Below are positions 1 through 8,056 of a stretch of DNA of 25,959 nt, in pieces. The DNA is from a virus. Location of the stretch: IMG/VR virus record IMGVR_UViG_3300037189_017574, positions 1-25,959 of that record. One strand, 5' to 3'. The position numbers and the translations under genes are program-made. Numbering within the stretch: position 1 is the first letter of the stretch; each line of letters begins with the position of its first letter. The notes beneath the pieces are model-generated. The model saw only the letters and a list, made by a program, of their open reading frames with translations, was not told the origin of the DNA and made no database searches.

Positions 1-429
1 GTTGTCATCATAAGAGATTTAGATGATAGACTATCACTCAGACACAAATTCGTAGTTGATGAGTGGCTAAAAAGTGATAAAGATATACATATTATTAGAG
101 ATCATCCTAATCATTTATATCCAATAATGGCAGGGCTATGGGGAAGTAGAAACGGTAAATTAAAAGGACTAATAAATGCCATAAATTTATGGTCAAATAA
201 AGATTACTACACAACAGACCAAGACTTTTTAAGAAATGTTTTATATAACCAAACATTCATAGAAAAATTAATGATACATGATACATTTCATAAAGATTTA
301 GGAATAGAAAAAGATATAGAAATGAATAGAATAGACTTTGAATTTTTAGGAGATTCATTTGATGAAGATGATAATAGAGTAAAAGAATATTCAGAAATAA
401 TTAGAAGATATGAAGAAAATAAAAATTAA
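1..429 (+). CDS. Putative glycosyltransferase, C-terminal part (5' end outside the window)
   Basis: The reading frame is open from the first base of the window, so the visible 142 codons are the C-terminal part of a longer gene. The first ATG inside it (127) is internal. Near the window edge the frame reads IIRDLDDRLS, an acidic DxD-like motif. It is followed by VDEWLKSDKDIHIIRDHP and PIMAGLWG, a pattern I associate with a family of viral and bacterial GT-A-type glycosyltransferases with conserved 'RD.DSR...DEW...RDHP...GG.WG' blocks. By family, such proteins use a nucleotide-sugar donor in the cytoplasm. The acceptor and sugar cannot be told. The last 20 bases overlap the GT10 gene that follows, suggesting coupled translation. 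The assignment to glycosyltransferases is moderately sure; the partial nature is certain. Confidence 0.6.
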   Translation, partial: VVIIRDLDDRLSLRHKFVVDEWLKSDKDIHIIRDHPNHLYPIMAGLWGSRNGKLKGLINAINLWSNKDYYTTDQDFLRNVLYNQTFIEKLMIHDTFHKDLGIEKDIEMNRIDFEFLGDSFDEDDNRVKEYSEIIRRYEENKN

Positions 430-1234
430 TTTTACCGACTTTTGGGGAGGATTTGACAAAACAAATAATTACTTCTATAATCTTTTAAAAGAAGAATTCT
501 ATGTAGAAATATCAAATAATCCAGAATATTTGTTCTTTTCAATATTTGGAAATCAACATCAAAATTTTAATTGTGTTAAAATATTTTATACGGGTGAGAA
601 TATAGAACCACCTTTAGGATATTGTCAATATTCATTTTCTTTTGACTATTTAGATGATGCTAGGAATTATAGATTACCACATTATTTACTTTATGATGGA
701 TATTATGATCTATCTATGCCTAAACTATTAGAAGGATCATTATCTAATAGGAAATTTTGCAACTTTGTTGCATCAAATGGAAATTGTGAGGAGAGAAATA
801 AATTTGTTGAACAACTATCTAAGTATAAAAAAGTAGACTGTGGAGGTAGATGGATGAATAATATTGGATATGTGGTATCTGATAAGAGAAAATTTCAATC
901 AGAATATAAATTCTCAGTCGCATTTGAAAATAATGCTTATAGATATCAACATCCAGGATACACAACAGAGAAAATAATGGAACCAATGACTGTAAATTCA
1001 ATTCCTATTTATTGGGGTAATCCATTAATTTATAAAGACTTTAATACAAAATCATTTATTAATTTTTATGACTTTGGAAGTATGAATAAAATGATTGAAT
1101 ATATTGTAGAGCTAGACAGTTATGATGATAAATATTTAGATATGCTAAAACAACCTTGGTTTCTAGAGTATAATATACCAGAAAATAATAAGATTGAGAA
1201 TATTAAGAAATTCCTATACGGAATTTTTATTTAA
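410..1234 (+). CDS. GT10 family alpha-1,3/1,4-fucosyltransferase-like protein
   Basis: A 274-residue protein with the C-terminal signature of glycosyltransferase family 10. KFCNFVASN lies at about residues 115-123, VDCGGR at 142-147, YKFSVAFEN at 166-174, GYTTEKI at 183-189, PIYWGNP at 199-205 and an FN..SFI block at 211-217. In this family the last blocks bind GDP-fucose and the enzyme transfers L-fucose to GlcNAc-type or related acceptors. The protein is shorter than many bacterial members (about 300-450 residues) but both lobes appear present. There is no signal peptide or membrane segment, so it should act in the cytoplasm. The ATG at 410 overlaps the end of the preceding gene. Two GDP-mannose dehydratases downstream could help supply the GDP-deoxyhexose donor. 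Family assignment is strong; exact linkage is unknown. Confidence 0.88.
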   Translation: MKKIKINFTDFWGGFDKTNNYFYNLLKEEFYVEISNNPEYLFFSIFGNQHQNFNCVKIFYTGENIEPPLGYCQYSFSFDYLDDARNYRLPHYLLYDGYYDLSMPKLLEGSLSNRKFCNFVASNGNCEERNKFVEQLSKYKKVDCGGRWMNNIGYVVSDKRKFQSEYKFSVAFENNAYRYQHPGYTTEKIMEPMTVNSIPIYWGNPLIYKDFNTKSFINFYDFGSMNKMIEYIVELDSYDDKYLDMLKQPWFLEYNIPENNKIENIKKFLYGIFI

Positions 1235-1247
1235 AAAAAACAAGACT

Positions 1248-2090
1248 ATGAAAATTGATAAAATTTTATTTGTTTCTGATTCAAATATGACATATTTAGG
1301 ATTTTGGAATTCGGTTTCAAAATATTACAAAACAAGATTTGGATTAGACTGTAAACTATTTTTTATCGGAGAAAAAAATTCTGAAAATGAAAAACATTTA
1401 TCAGAAGATTATGGTGAAGTAGAAATAGTTAAACCATTAGATAATATTCCGGTAATTATACAGGCATTGTGGGCTAAATTTTGGTTTACACAAACTGAAC
1501 CAGATACTAAATGGTTAATTGGTGATATTGATTTGTATCTTCTAAATAAAGAATATTTTGAAAATACAATAGATTCAATCCCAGATGATTTATATGGACA
1601 TATCAATGGTCAGACTAATTGGGGAGAAGGATCAGATTTGCCCGGATATTTCCATTGTGGAAGTGGGAAAAAATTCAAAGAGTATATGCAGCTATCAGAT
1701 TCCTTTGAAGAAGATTGTCTGTATATATTGAATTCAAAGAAATATGGAATTTTATACAATGGATTGATCGGTGGATTATGGAAAAATTTAGAAAGTGCAC
1801 CAGATAGAATAAAAGACAAACCAGATTATGGATTTATTTGTTGTGAAGAAAATCTAAGTACAGAAAGATTATTTAAGTTTAAATATAAAATAAAAGCCAT
1901 TCCTTATCCAGAAAATCTCACAAGACTTGAAACTGAATATGCTACTGTTGGTCAACAAACACCAAGTGACTATGACTTTAATAGAATTTTTAATTTGGAT
2001 AATAAAGATGTTTATATAGACCTTCACTCACCAAGACCGTATAGTATATTTGGTGAAAGAATAGAAAAAGTAATTTCTAATTATGTATAG
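1248..2090 (+). CDS. Putative GT-A-type glycosyltransferase with DxD motif
   Basis: I choose the ATG at 1248 (280 residues), not the in-frame ATG at 1194. The later start gives a typical beta-strand opening (KIDKILFVSDSN), follows an A-rich leader, and avoids a 41-base overlap with the GT10 gene. KWLIGDIDLYLL at about residues 88-99 contains a DID triad typical of metal- and nucleotide-sugar-binding GT-A enzymes. A conserved-looking GYFHCGSGKKFKEYM block follows at about 133-147. I recognise no specific family, so donor and acceptor are unknown. The gene overlaps the following GT11-like gene by 8 bases, which fits a co-translated glycosylation operon. It could also be a structurally related but non-glycosyltransferase protein, but the setting argues for sugar transfer. 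Confidence 0.55.
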   Translation: MKIDKILFVSDSNMTYLGFWNSVSKYYKTRFGLDCKLFFIGEKNSENEKHLSEDYGEVEIVKPLDNIPVIIQALWAKFWFTQTEPDTKWLIGDIDLYLLNKEYFENTIDSIPDDLYGHINGQTNWGEGSDLPGYFHCGSGKKFKEYMQLSDSFEEDCLYILNSKKYGILYNGLIGGLWKNLESAPDRIKDKPDYGFICCEENLSTERLFKFKYKIKAIPYPENLTRLETEYATVGQQTPSDYDFNRIFNLDNKDVYIDLHSPRPYSIFGERIEKVISNYV

Positions 2091-2886
2091 TATTTCTAGA
2101 TGGGGTGGAAGATTTGGAAATAATATACAACAAATATCAAATGCTATTTTTTTTTGTGAGAAAAATAAATTGAATTTCAAATCACCACCTAACGATTTAA
2201 TAAATTCATTTAGTTTGAATTATGGTTCACTTGATTGTCCACCAAAAATATTCTTTTTCCATGTTGATAGTAAGTTAGGAAATGGAAATTCAGACTTTTT
2301 AGTAGATTTGAATGAATTAAGGAACAAAAGAAGATCAATATGTAAAAATATAATATTTAACCATCTGAAAATTAACTTTGATGATATCAAAAAATTAGAT
2401 TCTGATGTAGCTGTTATACATATTAGAAGCGGTGATATCTTTATTAGAGAAAATTACTATTGTTCGGTTATCTCTAGTTATGTTCAAAACCCACTTAGTT
2501 TTTATTTAGAAATTATTGAAAAATATAATAAGGTTATAGTTTTAACAGAAGACTATAATAATCCTGTAGTTAGTGAACTTTCTAAATTAGATAAAGTGGA
2601 TGTCAGAATATCTGAAGTTCAAACAACAATTGAAGTATTATTATCATCACAAGTCATAATAACATCAGGTGTTTCTAGTTTTTCAATTGCTTGTGCGCTT
2701 CTTTCACAAAACATTAAAAAGTTATATTGTTCAAGTTTATATTTAGATGAAGTATTAAATTATAATGAATTTAGAGATGATGAAGTTGAGGTAATAATCA
2801 AAAATATAGACCAAGATAGATATATCAAATATGATAATTGGTTAAATACCAAAGATCAAAGAAAATTAATGATAGACTATAAATGA
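2083..2886 (+). CDS. GT11-like alpha-1,2-fucosyltransferase-related protein
   Basis: A 267-residue protein. The N-terminus has GGRFGNNIQQ at residues 8-17, matching the 'GG.GNN..Q' loop of GT11 fucosyltransferases. HIRSGD at 113-118 matches the HxRxGD motif that contacts GDP-fucose. SGVSSFS at 195-201 corresponds to the conserved small-residue C-terminal block (S.SSFS). GT11 enzymes are inverting and transfer fucose from GDP-fucose to the 2-position of galactose or similar sugars. Identity with the second GT11 in this window (9646-10410) is low, so the two are not a recent duplication. It overlaps the genes on both sides by 8 and 4 bases. Family-level assignment is good; it may be a divergent relative (GT11/GT23-like O-fucosyltransferase fold) with another acceptor. 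Confidence 0.72.
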   Translation: MYSISRWGGRFGNNIQQISNAIFFCEKNKLNFKSPPNDLINSFSLNYGSLDCPPKIFFFHVDSKLGNGNSDFLVDLNELRNKRRSICKNIIFNHLKINFDDIKKLDSDVAVIHIRSGDIFIRENYYCSVISSYVQNPLSFYLEIIEKYNKVIVLTEDYNNPVVSELSKLDKVDVRISEVQTTIEVLLSSQVIITSGVSSFSIACALLSQNIKKLYCSSLYLDEVLNYNEFRDDEVEVIIKNIDQDRYIKYDNWLNTKDQRKLMIDYK

Positions 2887-3599
2887 GTATAAAATTCATA
2901 ACATATTCAAGTGATGAGCCATATGATACATATGCAAAAAACCTATTAAATCAAGCATCTGAACAATTTGATGGCATATCACACTATAAATCAGACGATA
3001 TAAAAGATTTCAAATCTAAAAACCAAAATCTATGGGATTATAATAAAGGAGATGGTTTTTGGACTTGGAAGCCATATGTGATAAAAAAAGAACTGGAAAA
3101 AGTAGAAACCGGAGATATTATTGTTTACTGTGACACCAGATATATTATAACCGGTGATATATATTCACCCATTAAAGAACACTTTATTGAAAACAGTGAT
3201 GATTTCTTTGTGTTAAATACACACCATTTTGTTTCTAGCTCACTTCAAATTGAGGCTATGTGGGCAAAAGGAGATGCTTACCACCTAATTGGAGTTGATA
3301 TGAACGATGCTAGATATCCACACCAAATATGGTCAGGATTTATATGTTTAAGAAAAAGTCAAAATTCAGTTAGTATAATAAATCAATGGTTAGATTATTC
3401 AGAAGATGAAAGGATTATTACAGATAACCCAAATGTATTACAAAGTAATCATCCTATTTTTAGAGAAAATAGATATGATCAAACAGTTTTGAGTTTAGTG
3501 TTGAAGAAAAATAACTTACACATGAAGGAGTCAAAATTGTCAAATTTATTATCTGGATACCCACACTCATCATTGATACATAGAGTACCTGGAACATAA
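2883..3599 (+). CDS. Putative small glycosyltransferase (GDGFWTWKPYVI family)
   Basis: A 238-residue protein with GDGFWTWKPYVI at about residues 56-67 and GDIIVYCDT at 77-85. This pair resembles a widespread uncharacterised group of bacterial and viral proteins annotated as glycosyltransferases, in which 'G.W.WKP' precedes a '(Y/C)xDA/T' acidic site thought to act as the DxD motif. Here only one acid (D84) is seen in the motif. The rest (HHFVSSSLQIEAM, WSGFICLRKS) fits the C-terminal half of a GT-A fold. No membrane segment is visible. It overlaps the previous gene by ATGA and is followed by the SDR-like gene after 13 bases. Substrates cannot be predicted; function is inferred from family resemblance and neighbours. 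Confidence 0.55.
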   Translation: MSIKFITYSSDEPYDTYAKNLLNQASEQFDGISHYKSDDIKDFKSKNQNLWDYNKGDGFWTWKPYVIKKELEKVETGDIIVYCDTRYIITGDIYSPIKEHFIENSDDFFVLNTHHFVSSSLQIEAMWAKGDAYHLIGVDMNDARYPHQIWSGFICLRKSQNSVSIINQWLDYSEDERIITDNPNVLQSNHPIFRENRYDQTVLSLVLKKNNLHMKESKLSNLLSGYPHSSLIHRVPGT

Positions 3600-3612
3600 A
3601 ATAAAATTAAAA

Positions 3613-4296
3613 ATGGTAGTAGGTAACGGCCTAATAGCCAAATCATTCAAGTCCTATTTGGAAAAGGATGACGTGATAATATTTGCATCTGGTGTTTCAA
3701 ACTCTTCTATATCAGAGAAAGATAATATATCTTTTCAAAGAGAGAAAGACTTGATAAACGAGTATTTAAAATATAAAGACAAAAAATTTATATACTTTAG
3801 TACTTGTAGTATCTCAGATGTGAGTAAAATAAATCCATACATAGAACATAAAATTAAAATGGAAAAGCTAATTGAGTCTAACCATGATAACTATTTAATA
3901 TTTAGATTACCAATAGTTATTGGAGTATCAGATAACAATAACACTTTTTTTAATAATATCAAGTTAAAGATAATAAAAGGTGATACTATTACCATTTATA
4001 ATAATATAAGTAGATACATCATAGATGTTGATGACTTATCAAATATTCTACCAACATTTATAGAAAATGATAAAAATAGAATAATAAATGTTTGCTTTAA
4101 TAATAAAGATTTTGTTTCTAATATAATTGAAACAATGGAGTATATTCTATGTAAAAAATGTAATAAGATATTCAAAGATATTGGATATAATTCTGATATA
4201 GATAATGGGTATTTTATATCTAAATTAGAATCAATGAATTATATATTTGATACTAATTATAATATAAATGTATTAAAAAAATATTGTATAAAATGA
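3613..4296 (+). CDS. Short NAD(P)-dependent epimerase/dehydratase-like SDR protein
   Basis: A 227-residue Rossmann-type protein. It opens with VVGNGLIAKSF, a compact glycine-rich nucleotide-binding turn. YFSTCSISDVS at about residues 61-71 provides the Ser/Thr position, and Y76/K80 (YIEHK) form the YxxxK pair of extended SDR enzymes acting on nucleotide sugars. NYLIFRLPIVIG at 92-103 is the usual following strand and loop. It is about 80-100 residues shorter than typical NDP-sugar epimerases or reductases, so the substrate lobe is reduced. It may be a 4-keto-reductase or epimerase completing a deoxysugar pathway that begins with the GDP-mannose dehydratases downstream. That role is inference. 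The stop overlaps the ATG of the next gene (4293). Confidence 0.6.
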   Translation: MVVGNGLIAKSFKSYLEKDDVIIFASGVSNSSISEKDNISFQREKDLINEYLKYKDKKFIYFSTCSISDVSKINPYIEHKIKMEKLIESNHDNYLIFRLPIVIGVSDNNNTFFNNIKLKIIKGDTITIYNNISRYIIDVDDLSNILPTFIENDKNRIINVCFNNKDFVSNIIETMEYILCKKCNKIFKDIGYNSDIDNGYFISKLESMNYIFDTNYNINVLKKYCIK

Positions 4297-4967
4297 AATA
4301 TATTTGCCAACACCTTGGACTAGGTGACCACCTTATAACAAATGGATTAATACGAACACTTATTGTAGAAAGTAATCGATATACTATGTTCGTTAAACCA
4401 GAATATGTACAGTCTGTTAAATTTATGTTTAGAGATTTACCTAACATTGAATTTTTAGAAGGTAGTGCTGATTCAGCAATTGATTTTCTAATATCAAATA
4501 ATATAAATAATAATGATGTTATATACGCCGGATTTCATTGGGTGGATAGATATGGATCCACATTTGAGGAAAATTTCTATTTACAAAATAATGTACCATT
4601 TGAAAATAAATGGTCAAAATTTTATGTAAATAGAAATACTAAAAGAGAAGATGATTTATTTGAAAAATATAATATAAACGAGCCTTATATATTTGTACAT
4701 CAAGATATAAGTCGAAATTTGAAAATAAGTGAACATAAGTTACCAAATTTAAGAATAATAGAACCAGATTTTTCATATACAGATAATATATTTGACTATT
4801 GTAAAATAATTGAGAGGTCTGAGTCAGTTCATTGCATTGAAAGTTCTTTTTTACTATTATGTGATTTAATGAGAATGAATGATAAAATATATTTACACTT
4901 ATACTCAAGAATACATCCTGAGAAATTCTTCATGCCAACTTATAGAAATGTAAGATATATAAATTAA
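4293..4967 (+). CDS. Putative GT-B-like glycosyltransferase, uncharacterised
   Basis: The start is placed at the ATG at 4293, which overlaps the preceding TGA as ATGA. A TTG nine bases upstream is a less likely start. The 224-residue product begins KYICQHLGLGDHLITNGLI. 'HLGLGDH...NG' resembles the N-terminal loop of GT9/GT11-like GT-B proteins found in phage and bacterial polysaccharide clusters. A later stretch (YIFVHQDISRN, then IERSESVHCIESSFLLL) fits the nucleotide-binding C-terminal half, where a 'C.ESSF' block replaces the usual 'G.SSF'. No DxD or HxRxGD motif is seen. I do not recognise a defined family with certainty. Its position among glycosyltransferases is the main support for a sugar-transfer role. 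Confidence 0.45.
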   Translation: MKYICQHLGLGDHLITNGLIRTLIVESNRYTMFVKPEYVQSVKFMFRDLPNIEFLEGSADSAIDFLISNNINNNDVIYAGFHWVDRYGSTFEENFYLQNNVPFENKWSKFYVNRNTKREDDLFEKYNINEPYIFVHQDISRNLKISEHKLPNLRIIEPDFSYTDNIFDYCKIIERSESVHCIESSFLLLCDLMRMNDKIYLHLYSRIHPEKFFMPTYRNVRYIN

Positions 4968-4988
4968 AATAGAAAATAAAAAATAAAA

Positions 4989-5585
4989 ATGGAAGACGTA
5001 CAAGGACAAATAACACCAGATACTTTAAGAGGAATGGCTATTAAATCAACTATACAAAAAAATAATTGTACTAAAATAGTAGAAATAGGAACCTGGAAAG
5101 GAATGGGAACAACACTCTGTATATTAGAAAGTATGCAAGATGATTGTGACTTTATCACATTAGAAAGTGATATAACTATGCATGAGATTGCTAAGAATAA
5201 TCTTAAAGAACATAAAGATAAATTAAAAATGATATATGGATCAATATCTGAAATATCTGAAGTAAATGAATTTGTTTCGGATGCTTATTTAGATGACCAA
5301 CAAAAAGGTTGGTTAGATTTGGATATAGAAAATATTAAAAACTGTCCAAATGTTTTAAATCTACTTCCGGAATCAATAGATTTTTTATTATTAGATGGTG
5401 GAGAATTCTCAACCTACTCTGAATGGATGAAATTAAAATCAAGAAGTGAAATTGTAGCACTTGATGATATTAACTGCCTAAAAACTCGTAGAATATTTAA
5501 CGAACTTAGTAATGATTCAAACTATGTTTTATTACATGTGATAAACGAAGTAAATGGATTTGCTATTTTTCAAAAAGTAAAATAA
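4989..5585 (+). CDS. Class I SAM-dependent methyltransferase
   Basis: A 198-residue protein with a canonical SAM-binding motif I, VEIGTWKGMGTTL at residues 31-43. An acidic residue ends the next strand (ITLESDI, about 57-63). IDFLLLDGGEFSTYSEW at 130-146 is followed by IVALDDINCLKTRR at 155-168. The 'LDGG/DGxHxY..V..D' arrangement resembles the Methyltransf_24 group, in which several members methylate sugars in glycan clusters. The acceptor is unknown; in this setting O-methylation of a glycan or sugar nucleotide is plausible. It is preceded by an unusually A-rich 21-base spacer and followed by the next gene after 2 bases. The SAM-binding assignment is secure, the sugar role is inferred. Confidence 0.75.
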   Translation: MEDVQGQITPDTLRGMAIKSTIQKNNCTKIVEIGTWKGMGTTLCILESMQDDCDFITLESDITMHEIAKNNLKEHKDKLKMIYGSISEISEVNEFVSDAYLDDQQKGWLDLDIENIKNCPNVLNLLPESIDFLLLDGGEFSTYSEWMKLKSRSEIVALDDINCLKTRRIFNELSNDSNYVLLHVINEVNGFAIFQKVK

Positions 5586-5587
5586 TT

Positions 5588-6445
5588 ATGATCGATTGGA
5601 TTCAAGGTGAGAGATTTATAAGTCTAAAAAATGAAAAAATATTCTTCTGCAAAACAGAACATGTAAATAATTTCTTTATAAATTGTGATAAGACTAAACC
5701 ATTCATTATGATATCACACTGTAGTGATGGTTCTGTAACAGACAATCCAAGAGCTTATAACTTTTTAGAAGAGAAACACCACGCGGACGTGAGATTGATG
5801 CCAGACAATTGTAAGAAGTGGTTTGCTTGTATGGTTGATTATGAACAATACAAAGAAAAAAGAATAGTACCACTCCCATTAGGCGTTGAGAATAATGTCA
5901 ATTTTATTAATGAGGGTAAGAGGGATTTCCTAATTCGAGAAATTGGTAACAATGTTGATAAATATGAAGACAAATTGGTATTTGTTAACTTTAAGATTTC
6001 GAACAACTATTCTGAAAGAATTGATGCATTTAACTCTATTAAAGATAGTGATTTTTGTACCATAACAAATTCTATGTTCACAAGAGAACAACTGGATAAA
6101 CCAAAGGAACTTTTCCCACATATAGATAAATTAAATTATGATGAATTTGTTAAGGAAATACACAAACATCACTTTATGCTTTGTCCAGTTGGTAATGGGT
6201 TAGATTCTCATCGTCTTTGGGAGGCATTATATTTGGGTTGTATACCAATCACGAGAAGAATAACAAACTATAATGAATACGAGGATAAAATTCCAATTTT
6301 ATTTTTGGATAAATGGAGTGATATAAATAAAGATTTATTATTAGAAAAAAAGGTTGAAATACAAAACAAAATTAAAAATGGGTTCTATAACTTAGAACTT
6401 TTGAGTTTTTCCTATTGGGAAAATTTAATAAAACAGGAGTGTTAA
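5588..6445 (+). CDS. Exostosin-like (GT47-type) putative glycosyltransferase
   Basis: A 285-residue protein whose C-terminal third holds FMLCPVGNGLDSHRLWEAL (about residues 196-214) and then YLGCIPITRR (215-224). This 'P.G.G.D.hR.WEaL..G.iPi' block is the shared donor-binding region of exostosin-like GT47 enzymes and related proteins such as the RXYLT1 C-terminal domain. The N-terminal half includes MISHCSDGSV and PLPLGVENN, which also occur in bacterial and viral members of this group. The family transfers sugars from nucleotide donors; here sugar and acceptor are unknown. There is no signal or membrane segment. It begins 2 bases after the methyltransferase gene. A 29-base AT-rich spacer separates it from the SDR gene. 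Confidence 0.7.
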   Translation: MIDWIQGERFISLKNEKIFFCKTEHVNNFFINCDKTKPFIMISHCSDGSVTDNPRAYNFLEEKHHADVRLMPDNCKKWFACMVDYEQYKEKRIVPLPLGVENNVNFINEGKRDFLIREIGNNVDKYEDKLVFVNFKISNNYSERIDAFNSIKDSDFCTITNSMFTREQLDKPKELFPHIDKLNYDEFVKEIHKHHFMLCPVGNGLDSHRLWEALYLGCIPITRRITNYNEYEDKIPILFLDKWSDINKDLLLEKKVEIQNKIKNGFYNLELLSFSYWENLIKQEC

Positions 6446-6474
6446 AATAATATATGGTAAATTAAAATAATAAT

Positions 6475-7116
6475 ATGAAAAAAATATCTTTTTTTGGTGG
6501 CTCAAGTGGTCTAGGAACTAAAGTTTTAAACGATTTATCTGCATATGATGTTGATGTCGTATCTTCAAAAAATTTGAACTTAAAAGATGATGAGTCTATT
6601 CTCAAATATTTCACTAACAAGGAATTGGATGTTGCAATAATATTTAATAATTTGAATTATAATTGTTTTATTCACAAATACAACAGAGATAATACAAAAA
6701 TTTTGGATGAACAAATAAGTGTGAACATAACAGGTGTTGTGAAATTAATTTCAGAGTGTCTTAAAATAATGAGAAATCAAAGATATGGTAGGATAATATT
6801 AGCCTCTAGTGTAACTGTTACAACTAAGGTTTTGGGTACAGGTATATACTCATCTTGTAAAGCCTTTTATGAGTGTCTAGTTAAAAATATAGCACTGGAA
6901 AATGCTTCTTTTGGTATAACTGCAAATTGTATACAACTAGGTTATATGGATGGCGGATTGACCTATACTTTATCTGACGATATGATAAATGATACGATAA
7001 ATATTATTCCAACAAAAAGACTTGGTACAAGTCAAGAAATTTCAGAAACAATAAAATTACTCATAAATAATGAATACATAAATGGCACAACAATAAAATT
7101 AACTGGCGGATTATGA
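6475..7116 (+). CDS. Short-chain dehydrogenase/reductase (classical SDR)
   Basis: A 213-residue classical SDR. GGSSGLG at residues 8-14 is the TGxxxGxG-type cofactor loop. ISVNITG near 81-87 supplies the structural Asn (N84). RIILASSV at 106-113 supplies the catalytic Ser, and Y125/K129 (GIYSSCKAF) form YxxxK. The end, TIKLTGGL, matches the usual C-terminal 'vdGG' strand. Such enzymes perform NAD(P)-dependent keto/hydroxyl interconversion. Next to an acyltransferase, a cupin and an aminotransferase, reduction or oxidation of a nucleotide-linked keto-sugar is a reasonable guess. The TGA overlaps the start of the acyltransferase gene (ATGA), pointing to coupled expression of this four-gene block. 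Confidence 0.82.
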   Translation: MKKISFFGGSSGLGTKVLNDLSAYDVDVVSSKNLNLKDDESILKYFTNKELDVAIIFNNLNYNCFIHKYNRDNTKILDEQISVNITGVVKLISECLKIMRNQRYGRIILASSVTVTTKVLGTGIYSSCKAFYECLVKNIALENASFGITANCIQLGYMDGGLTYTLSDDMINDTINIIPTKRLGTSQEISETIKLLINNEYINGTTIKLTGGL

Positions 7117-7640
7117 ATTTTAATAAAATTGGAAATGACGTATTTATATCTGATTTGAGTGTAATTACTAGACCCAACTTAGTATCCCTTGAAAGTCATA
7201 TTGCTATAGATCAATTTGTTACCATAACTACTCAAGCGGAAATAGGAAATTATGTGCATATAGCACCTTGTTGTAGTATTATAGGTGGTAAAAATTCCAA
7301 AATAATTATGATGGATCATAGTGGTATGGCAGCAGGTTCGAGAGTTATAGCTGGTAGTGCAGATTTCCATGGGGGTGGACTTACAAATCCACAAGTACCA
7401 AGTGAATATAAGACTGAAGTAACTACAACAGTAATATTTGAAAAATTTTCAATTTTAGGAACTAATGCTGTGGTTATGCCTGGAATTACTTTAGGAGAAG
7501 GTTCAATAGTTGGTGCGAATTCTGTTGTTACAAAAAATACAGAACCTTGGACAATTTATGTCGGATCTCCTGCAAAACCAGTAAACAAAAGAGATAAGGG
7601 TGATATAATTAAATATTATGAACTTCTTAAAAATAAATAG
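7113..7640 (+). CDS. Hexapeptide-repeat (left-handed beta-helix) sugar acyltransferase
   Basis: A 175-residue protein with hexapeptide periodicity. AEIGNYVHIAPCCSIIGG (42-59) is followed by a loop containing H86 (SADFHGGG). Further repeats run from SILGTNAVVMPGITLG through EGSIVGANSVV (113-139), and the C-terminal block is IYVGSPAKPV (148-157). This layout is typical of O- or N-acetyltransferases of the WbbJ/NeuD/FdtC-like type, active as trimers with acetyl-CoA. Beside a DegT/StrS aminotransferase and a cupin, N-acylation of an amino sugar is the favoured role. O-acylation of a glycan remains possible. It starts inside the previous stop codon and is followed by the cupin gene after 3 bases. 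Confidence 0.8.
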   Translation: MNFNKIGNDVFISDLSVITRPNLVSLESHIAIDQFVTITTQAEIGNYVHIAPCCSIIGGKNSKIIMMDHSGMAAGSRVIAGSADFHGGGLTNPQVPSEYKTEVTTTVIFEKFSILGTNAVVMPGITLGEGSIVGANSVVTKNTEPWTIYVGSPAKPVNKRDKGDIIKYYELLKNK

Positions 7641-7643
7641 AAC

Positions 7644-8054
7644 ATGTATAAAATATTCAGTAAAAAAGATCCAAATAAATTATTACACATAATAGTTAGA
7701 AAATCAGATATAAAATCTGGTAGGATTGATTTAGTACCTGGGGAAAACTTCCTACAATGCGCATTACTTAATATGGAAAATGGTAAAACTTTCCCACCAC
7801 ATAGACATATTTGGAAAAACAGAAAAAGAGATGTGATAGCACAAGAAAGTTGGATAGTAATTCAAGGATGTGTTAAGTGTATTCTTTATGATTTGGATGA
7901 TCAAATAATAGACACACCAATTCTTTATCCTGGAGATGCATCATTTACTTTGGAGGGTGGTCATACTTATGAAATATTAGAGGATGATACAATAGTTTAT
8001 GAGTACAAAACTGGACCCTATGAGGGGAAGGAATATGATAAAAAGTTTTTATAG
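7644..8054 (+). CDS. Cupin-domain protein, possibly sugar-nucleotide associated
   Basis: A 136-residue single-domain cupin. Candidate metal ligands are H53 and H55 (PPHRHIW), E68 (AQESWIVIQG) and H107 (EGGHTYE), in the order and spacing of the two cupin motifs. ESWIVIQGCVKCILYD is the typical strand pair between them. Small cupins in deoxysugar clusters include keto-isomerases such as FdtA and epimerases such as RmlC-like proteins, but the visible His/Glu set suggests a metal-binding cupin and does not identify the reaction. The gene sits between the acyltransferase and the aminotransferase with 2-3-base gaps, so it probably belongs to the same pathway. No other function can be supported. Confidence 0.65.
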   Translation: MYKIFSKKDPNKLLHIIVRKSDIKSGRIDLVPGENFLQCALLNMENGKTFPPHRHIWKNRKRDVIAQESWIVIQGCVKCILYDLDDQIIDTPILYPGDASFTLEGGHTYEILEDDTIVYEYKTGPYEGKEYDKKFL

Positions 8055-8056
8055 AT

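Noticed and set aside
1194-1247. Upstream start for the DxD glycosyltransferase at 1194
   Set aside because: It lies deep in the preceding GT10 gene and adds 18 residues of no recognisable character, while 1248 has a better leader and start.
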